In this document: positions 9,046 to 16,171 of the stretch, in pieces
Layout: the number at the start of each line of letters is the position of its first letter
Position numbering within the stretch: the stretch's first letter is position 1
Assembly: GCF_000621505.1 (NCBI RefSeq)
Contig: NZ_KK211290.1
Location: 115,501-179,500 of the forward strand
Direction of reading: 5' to 3'
Source: Ruminiclostridium cellobioparum DSM 1351 = ATCC 15832
GTDB lineage: Bacteria > Bacillota > Clostridia > Acetivibrionales > DSM-1351
Length of the DNA stretch: 64,000 nt
Position numbers and translations under genes: made by a program
Notes under the pieces: generated by a model
Told to the model about the DNA's origin: nothing
Databases searched by the model: none
The model's input: only the letters and a program-made list of their open reading frames with translations

Positions 9046-9986
9046 TAATTATTCTCCTCCTTTCTGCGTGTTCCAAATTGGAACAGAGCGACCATGGTCA
9101 GGGATACTATAAACATAAATGCCGCAACCGAGCTGGCATAACCCATATTCGAGGACTCAAAGCCATTCTTGTACATATAGGTGGCCATTACTTCGGTTGC
9201 ACCGTTAGGTCCTCCTCCGGTCATAACATACACCAGATCGAAGTATTTCAAGGAACCTACCAGGGATAATATTGCCGATGTCTTCAAGGTCGGTGCCAGC
9301 AAGGGCAGGGTAATGCTCTTGAACAGCTGAAGCTTGTTTGCTCCGTCTATGGTGGCCGCCTCGTTGATTTCATCCGCGATATTTGTAAGCCCTGCCCGCA
9401 GCAGGATCATATACTGGGGAATATACTGCCAGCATACAACAAATAAAACCGCTGGCATTGCACTCTTAGGATCTCCTATCCAGGCCATGTTCTCAAGAGA
9501 TTTAAAGCCCATGGCTGTGAACATATGATTGATCAGTCCGTAATAAGGGTCAAACATCAGAAGCCAGATAATACCTGTTGCGACAGTTGACAGCAGCATA
9601 GGCATAAAATATACGGTTCTGAAGAATTTTGCTCCGCGGATCTTACTGTTGACAATGAGTGCCAGAATAAGTCCGAATGAGAGCTGGAATACAATTGAAA
9701 CAACCACCAGAATCAGATTATTTTTTAATGCCAGCCAGATATTTATATCCGTAACCAGATTAATATAATTCTTTAATCCTATAAATGTCATTCTGGGACT
9801 CAGTCCCGACCATTTCATAAAGCTATAGTAAAAAGTCCGGAAAATACCATAAACATTATAAGTACCGTATACCAATAATGCCGGCAAAAGGAATAATAAA
9901 ATCGTTAACCGTTGTTTCATCGCTTGTTTTATTTTACTTTTTTTAACATAATCGTTACCGGGCATAGTTCCCTCAAGCGTTTTCAT
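9045..9986 (-). CDS. CUT1 sugar ABC transporter permease (MalF-like)
   Basis: A 313-residue inner-membrane permease with six transmembrane segments after a short cytosolic N-terminus. The EAA loop reads EAATIDGANK...ITLPLLAPT. The start has a GAGGTG site upstream. It follows the solute-binding protein gene after a stable hairpin (10035-10070) and overlaps the next permease gene. Confidence 0.94.
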   Translation of the reverse strand: MKTLEGTMPGNDYVKKSKIKQAMKQRLTILLFLLPALLVYGTYNVYGIFRTFYYSFMKWSGLSPRMTFIGLKNYINLVTDINIWLALKNNLILVVVSIVFQLSFGLILALIVNSKIRGAKFFRTVYFMPMLLSTVATGIIWLLMFDPYYGLINHMFTAMGFKSLENMAWIGDPKSAMPAVLFVVCWQYIPQYMILLRAGLTNIADEINEAATIDGANKLQLFKSITLPLLAPTLKTSAILSLVGSLKYFDLVYVMTGGGPNGATEVMATYMYKNGFESSNMGYASSVAAFMFIVSLTMVALFQFGTRRKEENN

Positions 9987-10034
9987 TAATGTAGCACCTC
10001 ACATTGCTTATTAAGATTCAGGTCTGTAACCATA

Positions 10035-10070
10035 AGGGGCTAAGTCAAGCCCAAATTTGACCTAGCCCCT
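10035..10070 (-). promoter_or_regulatory. intercistronic hairpin after the solute-binding protein gene
   Basis: AGGGGCTA-A-GTCAA pairs with TTGAC-C-TAGCCCCT, a 13-bp stem with one mismatch. On the minus transcript it is not followed by a T run, so it is more likely an RNA-stabilising or partial-termination hairpin that keeps the binding protein more abundant than the permeases. Confidence 0.7.
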
Positions 10071-10092
10071 GTGGCTTTGTTCAGTGAGTGAG

Positions 10093-11439
10093 TTATTTAT
10101 CTTTTAATACTTTTTGTGCTGTGTCCTCACACTTTTTGTATACATCTTCAGGGCTCATTGCTCCGCCGATCAATGCCTGTGTAGATTCATTGAAAGCATT
10201 TGCAACTTCTGTAGGAAGTCCCTGGTCAAAGAAATTCTGAACCGAAGTGGATTGTGACAGAATTCCCATAATTCCGCTTACAATAGGATCTTTGATGTTA
10301 ACATCCTTTGTAGCAACCAGGATACCTCCGTCATTTGCATTTCTTTCATTAAGTTCCTTATCGGTTGTGTAGTACTTTAAGAATGCTACAGCATCATCAG
10401 GATTTTTACAGTCCTTTGATACAGAAAATGCATTATTTCCAAGCAAGGTTTCCTGTGTAGTTCCTTTTCCGCCGTTAACTGTAGGGAATGGAGCGACTGC
10501 GAGATTGTTTTTGTAGAAATCAGGGCTTTCGTCCTTGGCAGCAGAACTCATGCTTCCTGTTTGCAGCATCATAGCTGCCTTTTCAGAGTAAAACAGCATA
10601 CGGTCTCCGCCTGTATCATAATTGATACCGTTAGTACCTGCCGGGAACCAACCTTCGTCAACCATTTGCTTAATATTCTTACCGGCATTTATAAATGCAT
10701 CCTTATCAAATACGCCATTTCCTTTATCTTCAAGACCGGTTATTATGGCATCCTTTCCGCCGAAACGGATATACTGGTAAATGTAGTACATAGCTCCGGG
10801 CCATGCGCCTTTGTTACCCATTGCGAAAGGTATTATGCCGTTGTCTTTGAAGGTCTTTGCAACATTTTGCATTTCATCCCATGTCTTCGGGAATGTCAAG
10901 CCGTATTTATCAAACAAAGCCTTGTTATAGTATATTACAGTACCTGTAAGTATATAGGGAACTCCGTATACCTTTCCGTCAAAAGTATCAAGATCCCATG
11001 CAGCTTCTGAGAGCTGTGATTTGAAATCTGATGTCTTGTCTGTGATTTCCAGTACCTGCTCCTCATCAACAAACTGCTTGAGCCATGCACCGCCCCATGA
11101 ATGGAAAATATCCGGAGCTTGACCGCTTCCCATAACTGTCTTTAATTTTGTCTTGTAGGGGTCGTTTTCGAAAAACTGTATCTCAACCTCTACATTATTT
11201 GTTTTCTTAAAATTTGCTGCCGCATCATTGAAAACTTTGGTAGCCGCATCATTCTTAACGATTGTCCATAAAGTAAGATGCTTTGCTTCACCGGAACCAC
11301 TCTGGACATCACTTGCAGCTGATTGAGAAACTGCTTCTGATGTATTTCCTGATGTGTCTGAACTACCACAAGCGGCTAAGGACATCACTGTAGAAATTGC
11401 AAGAACGATTGATAATAACCTCTTTTTCATTTTCTTCAT
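10093..11439 (-). CDS. CUT1 sugar-binding lipoprotein
   Basis: A 448-residue extracellular solute-binding protein. The signal peptide ends in a lipobox LAAC, followed by a Ser-rich linker, so it is lipid-anchored to the outer face of the membrane. The fold has family signatures such as PDIFHSWGGAW, VYGVPYILTG and the AFPLxGNNAF-like stretch near the middle. It is the first gene of the LacI-controlled operon. A second in-frame ATG three codons downstream is equally well spaced from GGAGG. Ligand is unknown; the downstream GH5, GH2 and glycerate kinase suggest a beta-linked oligosaccharide or glycosylglycerate. Confidence 0.93.
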   Translation of the reverse strand: MKKMKKRLLSIVLAISTVMSLAACGSSDTSGNTSEAVSQSAASDVQSGSGEAKHLTLWTIVKNDAATKVFNDAAANFKKTNNVEVEIQFFENDPYKTKLKTVMGSGQAPDIFHSWGGAWLKQFVDEEQVLEITDKTSDFKSQLSEAAWDLDTFDGKVYGVPYILTGTVIYYNKALFDKYGLTFPKTWDEMQNVAKTFKDNGIIPFAMGNKGAWPGAMYYIYQYIRFGGKDAIITGLEDKGNGVFDKDAFINAGKNIKQMVDEGWFPAGTNGINYDTGGDRMLFYSEKAAMMLQTGSMSSAAKDESPDFYKNNLAVAPFPTVNGGKGTTQETLLGNNAFSVSKDCKNPDDAVAFLKYYTTDKELNERNANDGGILVATKDVNIKDPIVSGIMGILSQSTSVQNFFDQGLPTEVANAFNESTQALIGGAMSPEDVYKKCEDTAQKVLKDK

Positions 11440-11656
11440 AGCCTCCTCAAAATTGTTTTATACCTATACTACACAAGGTCTGCGTAAATGAAATCGCTCT
11501 CAAATTTAGATAAAAACAGCTGATACAAAACTGTAGTCATATCATATAAATTGAATAAAAAACGCAGTTTAACTCTACTTTTTTTGGTCAGATTTACAAT
11601 AATACTGTTAAAAAATGTATCTTTGGTAGTATGTATCCAAATATCATATTTTTAAT

Positions 11657-11670
11657 TGTAAGCGCTCTCA
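11657..11670 (-). promoter_or_regulatory. LacI/CcpA-type operator O1 upstream of the glycoside operon
   Basis: The plus strand reads TGTAAGCGCTCTCA, which fits the TGWNANCGNTNWCA catabolite-responsive/LacI-family consensus at every position. It begins about 12 bases downstream of the predicted transcription start, a repressing position. A second match (13005-13018) lies upstream of the LacI gene. It could serve the local LacI regulator, CcpA, or both. Confidence 0.75.
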
Positions 11671-11688
11671 TTCTTAACCTTAATTCCA

Positions 11689-11716
11689 ATTATACAATGA
11701 AAATGTTTTTTGTCAA
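11689..11716 (-). promoter_or_regulatory. sigma-A promoter of the glycoside operon
   Basis: On the minus strand a perfect TTGACA (11711-11716) is followed after 16 bases by a perfect TATAAT (11689-11694). Transcription would start near 11682 and give a leader of about 240 bases before the binding protein gene, with operator O1 at about +12 to +25. Confidence 0.8.
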
Positions 11717-11784
11717 CACTTTAGCCGGATTATTTTTTTCATTTTTTTCGGTCCAAAGAGTAATAATTCAAACTGGGACAATAT

Positions 11785-11833
11785 AAAAAAGTTGCTGCCA
11801 AATGCGGCCGTACCACATCCTGCAGCAACTTTT
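11785..11833 (-). terminator. intrinsic terminator of the LacI regulator gene
   Basis: GTTGCTGC (11791-11798) pairs with GCAGCAAC (11822-11829), and the minus transcript then runs into six T. It separates the regulator gene from the promoter of the operon it probably controls. The gap from 11440 to 11855 holds this terminator, the promoter and the operator. Confidence 0.8.
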
Positions 11834-11855
11834 CATCCGAAATATTAATAACTCT

Positions 11856-12884
11856 CTACTTCAGAGGAATACACGTTTTTCCTTCAAATAATTTGGCTTT
11901 CATATTTATTGTGGATTTTTTCGGTTTTTCACCGTCCAGCCAGGCAACCATTAACTCGGCAGCAATGCTGCCCATTTCATGGGTAGGTTGTTCCATGGTA
12001 GTCAAAACCGGTAAATACGCCGAATGGTCAAAGGTATCTCTGATCCCGTCAAATCCGATGACCGAGACGTCCTCCGGCACACGTATGTTCATTTCACCGG
12101 CGGCATAGATTCCTCCGTAGGCCGATTCGTCACTTCCGAAAAAAACTGCTGTGGGAGGGTTCTCATGAGTCATAAGCTGCTTCATACCCCAGTAGCCGTC
12201 CTTGAACGAATGTCCTCCGTTTATGACATTGTCAGGGAGCACCTGTAATCCAGCCTGCTCCATTGCCCTGGTAAAGCCTTGAAGCCTGGCTTTTCCGATT
12301 CCGCTGGTCATCAGTCCGGTTATATGCCCGATGGACTTATGCCCCAGACTGATCAAATAGTTTGTGGCCTGATATGCCCCTTCCACATTATCTACATTTA
12401 CGCTGACTATTCTGGGGTCATCCAGACAATTCTGAATAACAATATATGGAATGTTAACGCTCTCTAAAAAATCAATGTCCTCTTTTTCCAGGTCATTGAG
12501 CAAAGTCATGATAACACCGTCTACACCGTGACTTACAAGGTTTTTCAGGTTTTCTTTATATGCCTTCTGGTAATCCCAGAAGGTCTTGTGCTTTTTACTG
12601 TTTGCAAAGAATAAACCATAATTTGTAGGCACTACACCATCTTCAATTCCTGATATATAGTTGCCCCAAAAAGGCTGTGTTATATTGTAAATCAGTGCGC
12701 CTATTATGTTGCTTCTTCTCCTGACAAGTGAACGCGCAGCGGCACTGGGGATATAATTGAGCTCATTGATAACCTCTTCAACTTTTTTGCGGGTTTCTTC
12801 TCTGACTCCCGGAAAATTATTTATTACTCTGGATACTGTAGCACGTGAAACTCCAGCCTTTTTAGCAATTAAATCAATATTCAT
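11856..12884 (-). CDS. LacI-family transcriptional regulator
   Basis: A 342-residue repressor. The N-terminal helix-turn-helix and hinge are clear (IDLIAKKAGVSRATVSRVIN, then the YIPSAAARSLV hinge helix), followed by a periplasmic-binding-like ligand domain with VFFGSDESAYG and VIGFDGI. The ATG at 12884 sits seven bases after AGGTGG and is preferred to a GTG three codons upstream. Operators O1 (11657) and O2 (13005) suggest that it represses both the downstream sugar operon and itself. The effector is probably a sugar or sugar phosphate from that pathway. Confidence 0.93.
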   Translation of the reverse strand: MNIDLIAKKAGVSRATVSRVINNFPGVREETRKKVEEVINELNYIPSAAARSLVRRRSNIIGALIYNITQPFWGNYISGIEDGVVPTNYGLFFANSKKHKTFWDYQKAYKENLKNLVSHGVDGVIMTLLNDLEKEDIDFLESVNIPYIVIQNCLDDPRIVSVNVDNVEGAYQATNYLISLGHKSIGHITGLMTSGIGKARLQGFTRAMEQAGLQVLPDNVINGGHSFKDGYWGMKQLMTHENPPTAVFFGSDESAYGGIYAAGEMNIRVPEDVSVIGFDGIRDTFDHSAYLPVLTTMEQPTHEMGSIAAELMVAWLDGEKPKKSTINMKAKLFEGKTCIPLK

Positions 12885-13004
12885 TGCTTCCACCTTTTTT
12901 GAATTATTTCATATGTAGAATAACATATATGATTTTTTTAAACAAGCATCAACTTCACGTAAACAGCAATTTTAGCTAAAATTCACATATGCCGGGCCCA
13001 AAAA

Positions 13005-13018
13005 TGTGAGCGCTTTCA
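13005..13018 (-). promoter_or_regulatory. LacI/CcpA-type operator O2 upstream of the LacI gene
   Basis: On the minus strand the site reads TGAAAGCGCTCACA, another full match to TGWNANCGNTNWCA. It is about 120 bases upstream of the regulator start codon. A possible promoter, TTGTTT-17-TATTCT, lies between. It shares the core AAGCGCTC with O1. Confidence 0.65.
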
Positions 13019-13142
13019 TGTGTCCGGATTTATTGTGATTCCAAAGGGACGGTTCCCGGTATTCAGTTCGGCAGTTTCCCGTACCAGACCTTCCGGAAGC
13101 GGCATGGCATCAATTAATGCCACAACTTTGGCGTTGGAAATG
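13016..13142 (-). pseudogene. possible 3' remnant of an unidentified gene
   Basis: Directly after the clpP stop codon, one minus-strand frame stays open for about 43 codons and reads like a protein C-terminus (VVALIDAMPLPEGL...RPFGITINPDT). It has no start codon or ribosome-binding site of its own and no upstream extension, so it looks like the tail of a gene cut off when clpP was placed here. I do not recognise the family. A chance open frame cannot be excluded. Confidence 0.3.
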
Positions 13143-13730
13143 TCAGTTTCTTACAAGAATTTTATCGATCAGGCCATATGCTTTTGCCTCTTCGGCAGAC
13201 ATATAAAAATCTCTCTCAACGTCCTTTTCTATTTTTTCCAGCGGCTGTCCGGTCCTCTCACTGTATATTTTATTTATCCGGCTCCTGGTTTTGATCAAAT
13301 GCTCGGCATGTATTTTGATATCCGTGGCCTGCCCTTGAATACCGCCGCTCACAAGGGGCTGATGTATCAATATCTCACTGTTCGGCAGGGCAAAGCGTTT
13401 TCCCATGGTACCGGCGGCCAGCAAAAACGAACCCATGCTGGCGGCAAACCCGATACAAATGGTAGAAACATCACATTTTATATACTGCATGGTGTCATAT
13501 ATGGCAAAGCCGGCAGATATTGAGCCCCCCGGACTGTTTATATAGAAATTGATGTCCTTGTCAGGGTCTGCCGCTTCAAGATAGAGCATTTGAGCGACAA
13601 CCAGGCTTGCCGATTCATCTGTGACCACATCACTTAAAATAATTATCCTGTCATTCAGCAGTCTTGAAAAAATGTCAAAAGACCGTTCTCCGTGATTTGT
13701 TTGTTCAACTACTACAGGTACCAAACTCAT
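13143..13730 (-). CDS. clpP: ATP-dependent Clp protease proteolytic subunit
   Basis: A 195-residue serine protease subunit of standard length. The catalytic Ser is in GFAASMGSF, the His in ILIHQP and the Asp in VERDFYMSA. It forms a tetradecameric chamber that works with ClpX or ClpC. There is no tig or clpX neighbour, unlike the main clpP locus of clostridia, so this may be an extra paralogue. AAAGGAG upstream supports the start. It lies 29 bases after the small AraC regulator gene on the same strand. Confidence 0.95.
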   Translation of the reverse strand: MSLVPVVVEQTNHGERSFDIFSRLLNDRIIILSDVVTDESASLVVAQMLYLEAADPDKDINFYINSPGGSISAGFAIYDTMQYIKCDVSTICIGFAASMGSFLLAAGTMGKRFALPNSEILIHQPLVSGGIQGQATDIKIHAEHLIKTRSRINKIYSERTGQPLEKIEKDVERDFYMSAEEAKAYGLIDKILVRN

Positions 13731-13759
13731 TAAATCAACTCCTTTATTTTATAATAAAA

Positions 13760-14173
13760 TTATGCTGCCATTGAAAGAGTAATCGTACCTGCCGAAGAAC
13801 CTGTCAGCTTCTTCATACCGGTATAAGTCTTCTTTTGAGAATAATTTTTATTGCAGGTATTCCTGTATTCTCTGGGACTGATTCGGTATGCTTTTTTAAA
13901 AGCCCTGGAGAATGACTCTTCCGAACCGTATTGAAACCTGTGGGCAATATCGGTTATTTTCTCATCGGTTTCTGAAAGGGCATCTGCCGACGCCGAAAGT
14001 CTTCTTTCCCTCACATATTCCATTACGGAACTCCCTGTGACATTCCGGAATAACCTGTGAAAATAAAATTCTGAAATGTACGCTTTCCTGGCTATGTCAT
14101 TTAAATTAATTGCTTCACACAAATTTTCTTCTATATATTTGATTGATTCTTGAATAGCAGCTTTATGATCCAT
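13760..14173 (-). CDS. short AraC-family regulator (DNA-binding domain only)
   Basis: A 137-residue protein with a complete two-HTH AraC domain: LNDIARKAYISEFYFHRLF and ITDIAHRFQYGSEESFSRAF. It lacks any effector domain; after the HTH comes only a 30-residue Ser/Lys-rich tail. Related proteins usually continue into a GyrI-like ligand domain, as in the regulator encoded by 46746-47609, so this may be a naturally shortened version. A GGAGG site precedes the ATG. Likely co-transcribed with clpP. Confidence 0.85.
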   Translation of the reverse strand: MDHKAAIQESIKYIEENLCEAINLNDIARKAYISEFYFHRLFRNVTGSSVMEYVRERRLSASADALSETDEKITDIAHRFQYGSEESFSRAFKKAYRISPREYRNTCNKNYSQKKTYTGMKKLTGSSAGTITLSMAA

Positions 14174-14324
14174 TGCAACCTCCTTATGTTCTGTATGCCG
14201 GTTTAGCCGCCTATCCCCATGTGCGGGATTTATTACCGGATGTTCTTATAGATATTATATTACTAAAACTATAAAATTACCTGATTTTCCTTGCCAAACT
14301 TTATAAATCCCCGGAACAAAAAAA

Positions 14325-14363
14325 GACTCAAAGGTTACCTGAATTATGATCAGATAATGAGTC
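14325..14363 (-). terminator. intrinsic terminator after cheX
   Basis: Outer stem GACTCA/TGAGTC (14325-14330 with 14358-14363) with an inner CTGA/TCAG stem, followed on the minus strand by seven T. It closes the small-protein/cheX unit. Confidence 0.75.
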
Positions 14364-14419
14364 AGTAAATTTAAAATAAAAGTATTTAGGGAGTTCATAT
14401 AAAAACATAGACTAAAATT

Positions 14420-14869
14420 TTAGACAAAGCCTATGTTAAACTCTATTTTGCCTATTTGTGTTTCAAAATCAACAGCCAGGGTTTCATGCAGGTTTATATC
14501 GCAGGATTCAAATATGACCATGGGCGGACTTATTTGCAGTGATACTCCCAGTGAAGCCAGCATAGTGGAGGAAGTTCCTGCAATCATACCGGACAGTTCT
14601 CCAATAGCGCTCCTGGCTATTTCGTCAATAACTGAAACACTCATGCCCATCATCATGGCCGAAGCCAGACCTTTAGCGGTATCCTGGGACATTGACAATA
14701 CGATGTTACCCTGAATTCCACCCTTTAGCAGTATAATTGTCGATACCTCCGAATCCACATACAATTTACTTTTCTTTTTTATGTTTGTCCTCTTGATGCC
14801 TCCAACGCCAAATTGCTCCAGCGTCTTGCCAAAAGCTTCTAAAAACAGATTAACATATTTAGCATCCAT
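14420..14869 (-). CDS. cheX: CheX-family chemotaxis protein, lacking the usual catalytic Asn
   Basis: About 149 residues with the CheX/CheC fold. CheX normally removes phosphate from CheY-P, using Glu and Asn in an E-x-x-N motif. Here the helix reads SAIGELSGMIAG: the Glu is present but the Asn position is Gly. The protein may therefore bind CheY without dephosphorylating it or have another partner. The ATG at 14869 is chosen over a TTG at 14881; neither has a strong ribosome-binding site. It follows a small gene at 14913-15101, and an MCP lies 30 kb away. Confidence 0.8.
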   Translation of the reverse strand: MDAKYVNLFLEAFGKTLEQFGVGGIKRTNIKKKSKLYVDSEVSTIILLKGGIQGNIVLSMSQDTAKGLASAMMMGMSVSVIDEIARSAIGELSGMIAGTSSTMLASLGVSLQISPPMVIFESCDINLHETLAVDFETQIGKIEFNIGFV

Positions 14870-14912
14870 AGATATTACCAACGCTCTTCATATTTTTGCA
14901 TCGCTTTCCGGA

Positions 14913-15101
14913 TTAATCCCTTGTATCTTTAAAATAATCCTCTTTGTGATGTATGTCATCAATCAACTGCTGAATCTTTATTTTTTGGTATGTCAAATAT
15001 TCCAATTCTTTTGGATTAATCCTTCCGGCATTGCTTTCAATCCGGTTGTCGATATTATTTATTACCTCATTTAAATCCTTGATTGTCTGCAAGCTTAACA
15101 T
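14913..15101 (-). CDS. small coiled-coil protein, possibly Spo0E-like
   Basis: A 62-residue protein, highly charged and predicted helical throughout. The ATG at 15101 has a very strong AGGAGGGG site seven bases upstream; a longer frame upstream has no such site. The pattern NPKELEYLTYQKIKIQQLID faintly resembles the SQELD-containing helix of Spo0E-type aspartyl phosphatases, but the key residues are not convincing. It lies just upstream of cheX on the same strand, so a role in response-regulator signalling is possible. Function not assigned. Confidence 0.6.
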   Translation of the reverse strand: MLSLQTIKDLNEVINNIDNRIESNAGRINPKELEYLTYQKIKIQQLIDDIHHKEDYFKDTRD

Positions 15102-15160
15102 TTTATCCCCTCCTCGGTTTATTCTTATTATATTTTTCGTCAGTTTATTAACATAAAATA

Positions 15161-15212
15161 ATGCTTTTAGCCTATTTACCCATTTAAAATAAGAATCTAG
15201 AACTAAAAGCAT
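15161..15212. repeat. 10-bp inverted repeat upstream of the small protein gene
   Basis: ATGCTTTTAG (15161-15170) and CTAAAAGCAT (15203-15212) are perfect inverted copies 32 bases apart, about 60 bases upstream of the small gene start. A regulator site or a terminator-like fold are both possible. Confidence 0.45.
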
Positions 15213-15235
15213 CGTATTTTAGATAATATTTTTAT

Positions 15236-15403
15236 ATCAACTGGTAACTTCCGTACTAACTTCATAAAATAAGAATGCACCCAAAAGAATTACGAAAATT
15301 GTACCGCCTCATTTAAAGAGGTTTTGCCGTCGTCGACAATTTAACGTAATTCTTTTTAACCGTGCATTTTATTTTATGAAGTTGTCCTCGCGTACCAGTT
15401 GAT
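15236..15403. mobile_element. 168-bp long inverted-repeat element (MITE-like)
   Basis: Two arms of about 67-74 bases form an imperfect inverted repeat. Both start ATCAACTGGTA and share AACTTCATAAAATAA, AATGCAC and AGAATTACG in the same order; the centre holds CCTC-atttaaa-GAGG. No coding frame is evident. The arrangement suits a MITE or a long-hairpin RNA. No clear target-site duplication is visible. It accounts for most of the 15102-15492 gap. Confidence 0.65.
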
Positions 15404-15492
15404 TTTGATTAAATTTATCTGTAAAGCAAAAACAAAATTTCAATCAGCACAACAGGTTAAATTGACTGGCCCAAAAAATAAATTCAATTGTA

Positions 15493-16122
15493 TTAAAGCA
15501 GCTCGTACAGGCCGCAGACAACCATATCCGCTTCTTTCAGTATATCTCTGCTCCCTATACCCACAGTGCCCATTCCGGCTCTGCGGGCAGCCTCTATGCC
15601 GGCTTCAGCGTCCTCGTATACGATGCAGTCGGCTGCCTTAAGGCCCAGTTCCTTCGCCCCCAGCAGGAATACTTCAGGGTCAGGCTTTGCTTTGGACACT
15701 TTATTGCCGTCAATTACAGCGTCAAACAGATTGGTTATACCCAGGTTTTCAAGTATCATGGGCGCATTTTTGCTGGCCGAGCCCAGCGCTATTTTCACAC
15801 CCTCGCCCTTCAGCTTGAGTAAATATTCCCTGGCACCCTTAAGTATCTCCGACTCATCCATTTTCTTTATGTACTCCACATACCAGTTGTTTTTCTTTTC
15901 GGCCATGGCCAGCTTTTCCTCCGGGGTACAGCTTATCCCGCCGACTTCCAGCAATATCTCAAGTGATCTCATCCTGCTCACTCCCTTAAGCCTTTCATTG
16001 TGCTCCTCAGTGAACTCAAAGCCCAACTCCCCGGCCAAACGCTTCCATGCGAGATAGTGATATTTGGCAGTATCAACTATCACTCCGTCAAGATCAAACA
16101 GTGCTCCTTTTATATTGTTCAT
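15493..16122 (-). CDS. pgmB: beta-phosphoglucomutase
   Basis: A 209-residue HAD-superfamily mutase that converts beta-glucose 1-phosphate to glucose 6-phosphate. The nucleophile and acid/base Asp are in LFDLDGVI (Asp10, Asp12). The cap has the substrate-loop KGVSRMRS. Other HAD motifs are GSASKN, SKAKPDP and VYEDAEAG. The ATG at 16122 follows GGAGG; the 11 extra upstream codons are the hairpin repeat. It is the last gene after two GH65 genes, whose inverting phosphorolysis makes exactly its substrate, so the three form a pathway. Confidence 0.94.
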   Translation of the reverse strand: MNNIKGALFDLDGVIVDTAKYHYLAWKRLAGELGFEFTEEHNERLKGVSRMRSLEILLEVGGISCTPEEKLAMAEKKNNWYVEYIKKMDESEILKGAREYLLKLKGEGVKIALGSASKNAPMILENLGITNLFDAVIDGNKVSKAKPDPEVFLLGAKELGLKAADCIVYEDAEAGIEAARRAGMGTVGIGSRDILKEADMVVCGLYELL

Positions 16123-16125
16123 ATT

Positions 16126-16164
16126 AGCCTCCATGAGCCACATTTGTGGCCACAAAATGTTATG
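16126..16164 (-). repeat. hairpin leader repeat, copy C (before pgmB)
   Basis: This fills the 49-base gap between the GH65 and pgmB genes. The minus strand reads CATAACATTTTGTGGCCACAAATGTGGC, with stem GCCAC-AAAT-GTGGC, then TCATGGAGG and the ATG. The second hairpin of copies A and B is absent. Confidence 0.7.
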
Positions 16165-16171
16165 CTATTTG

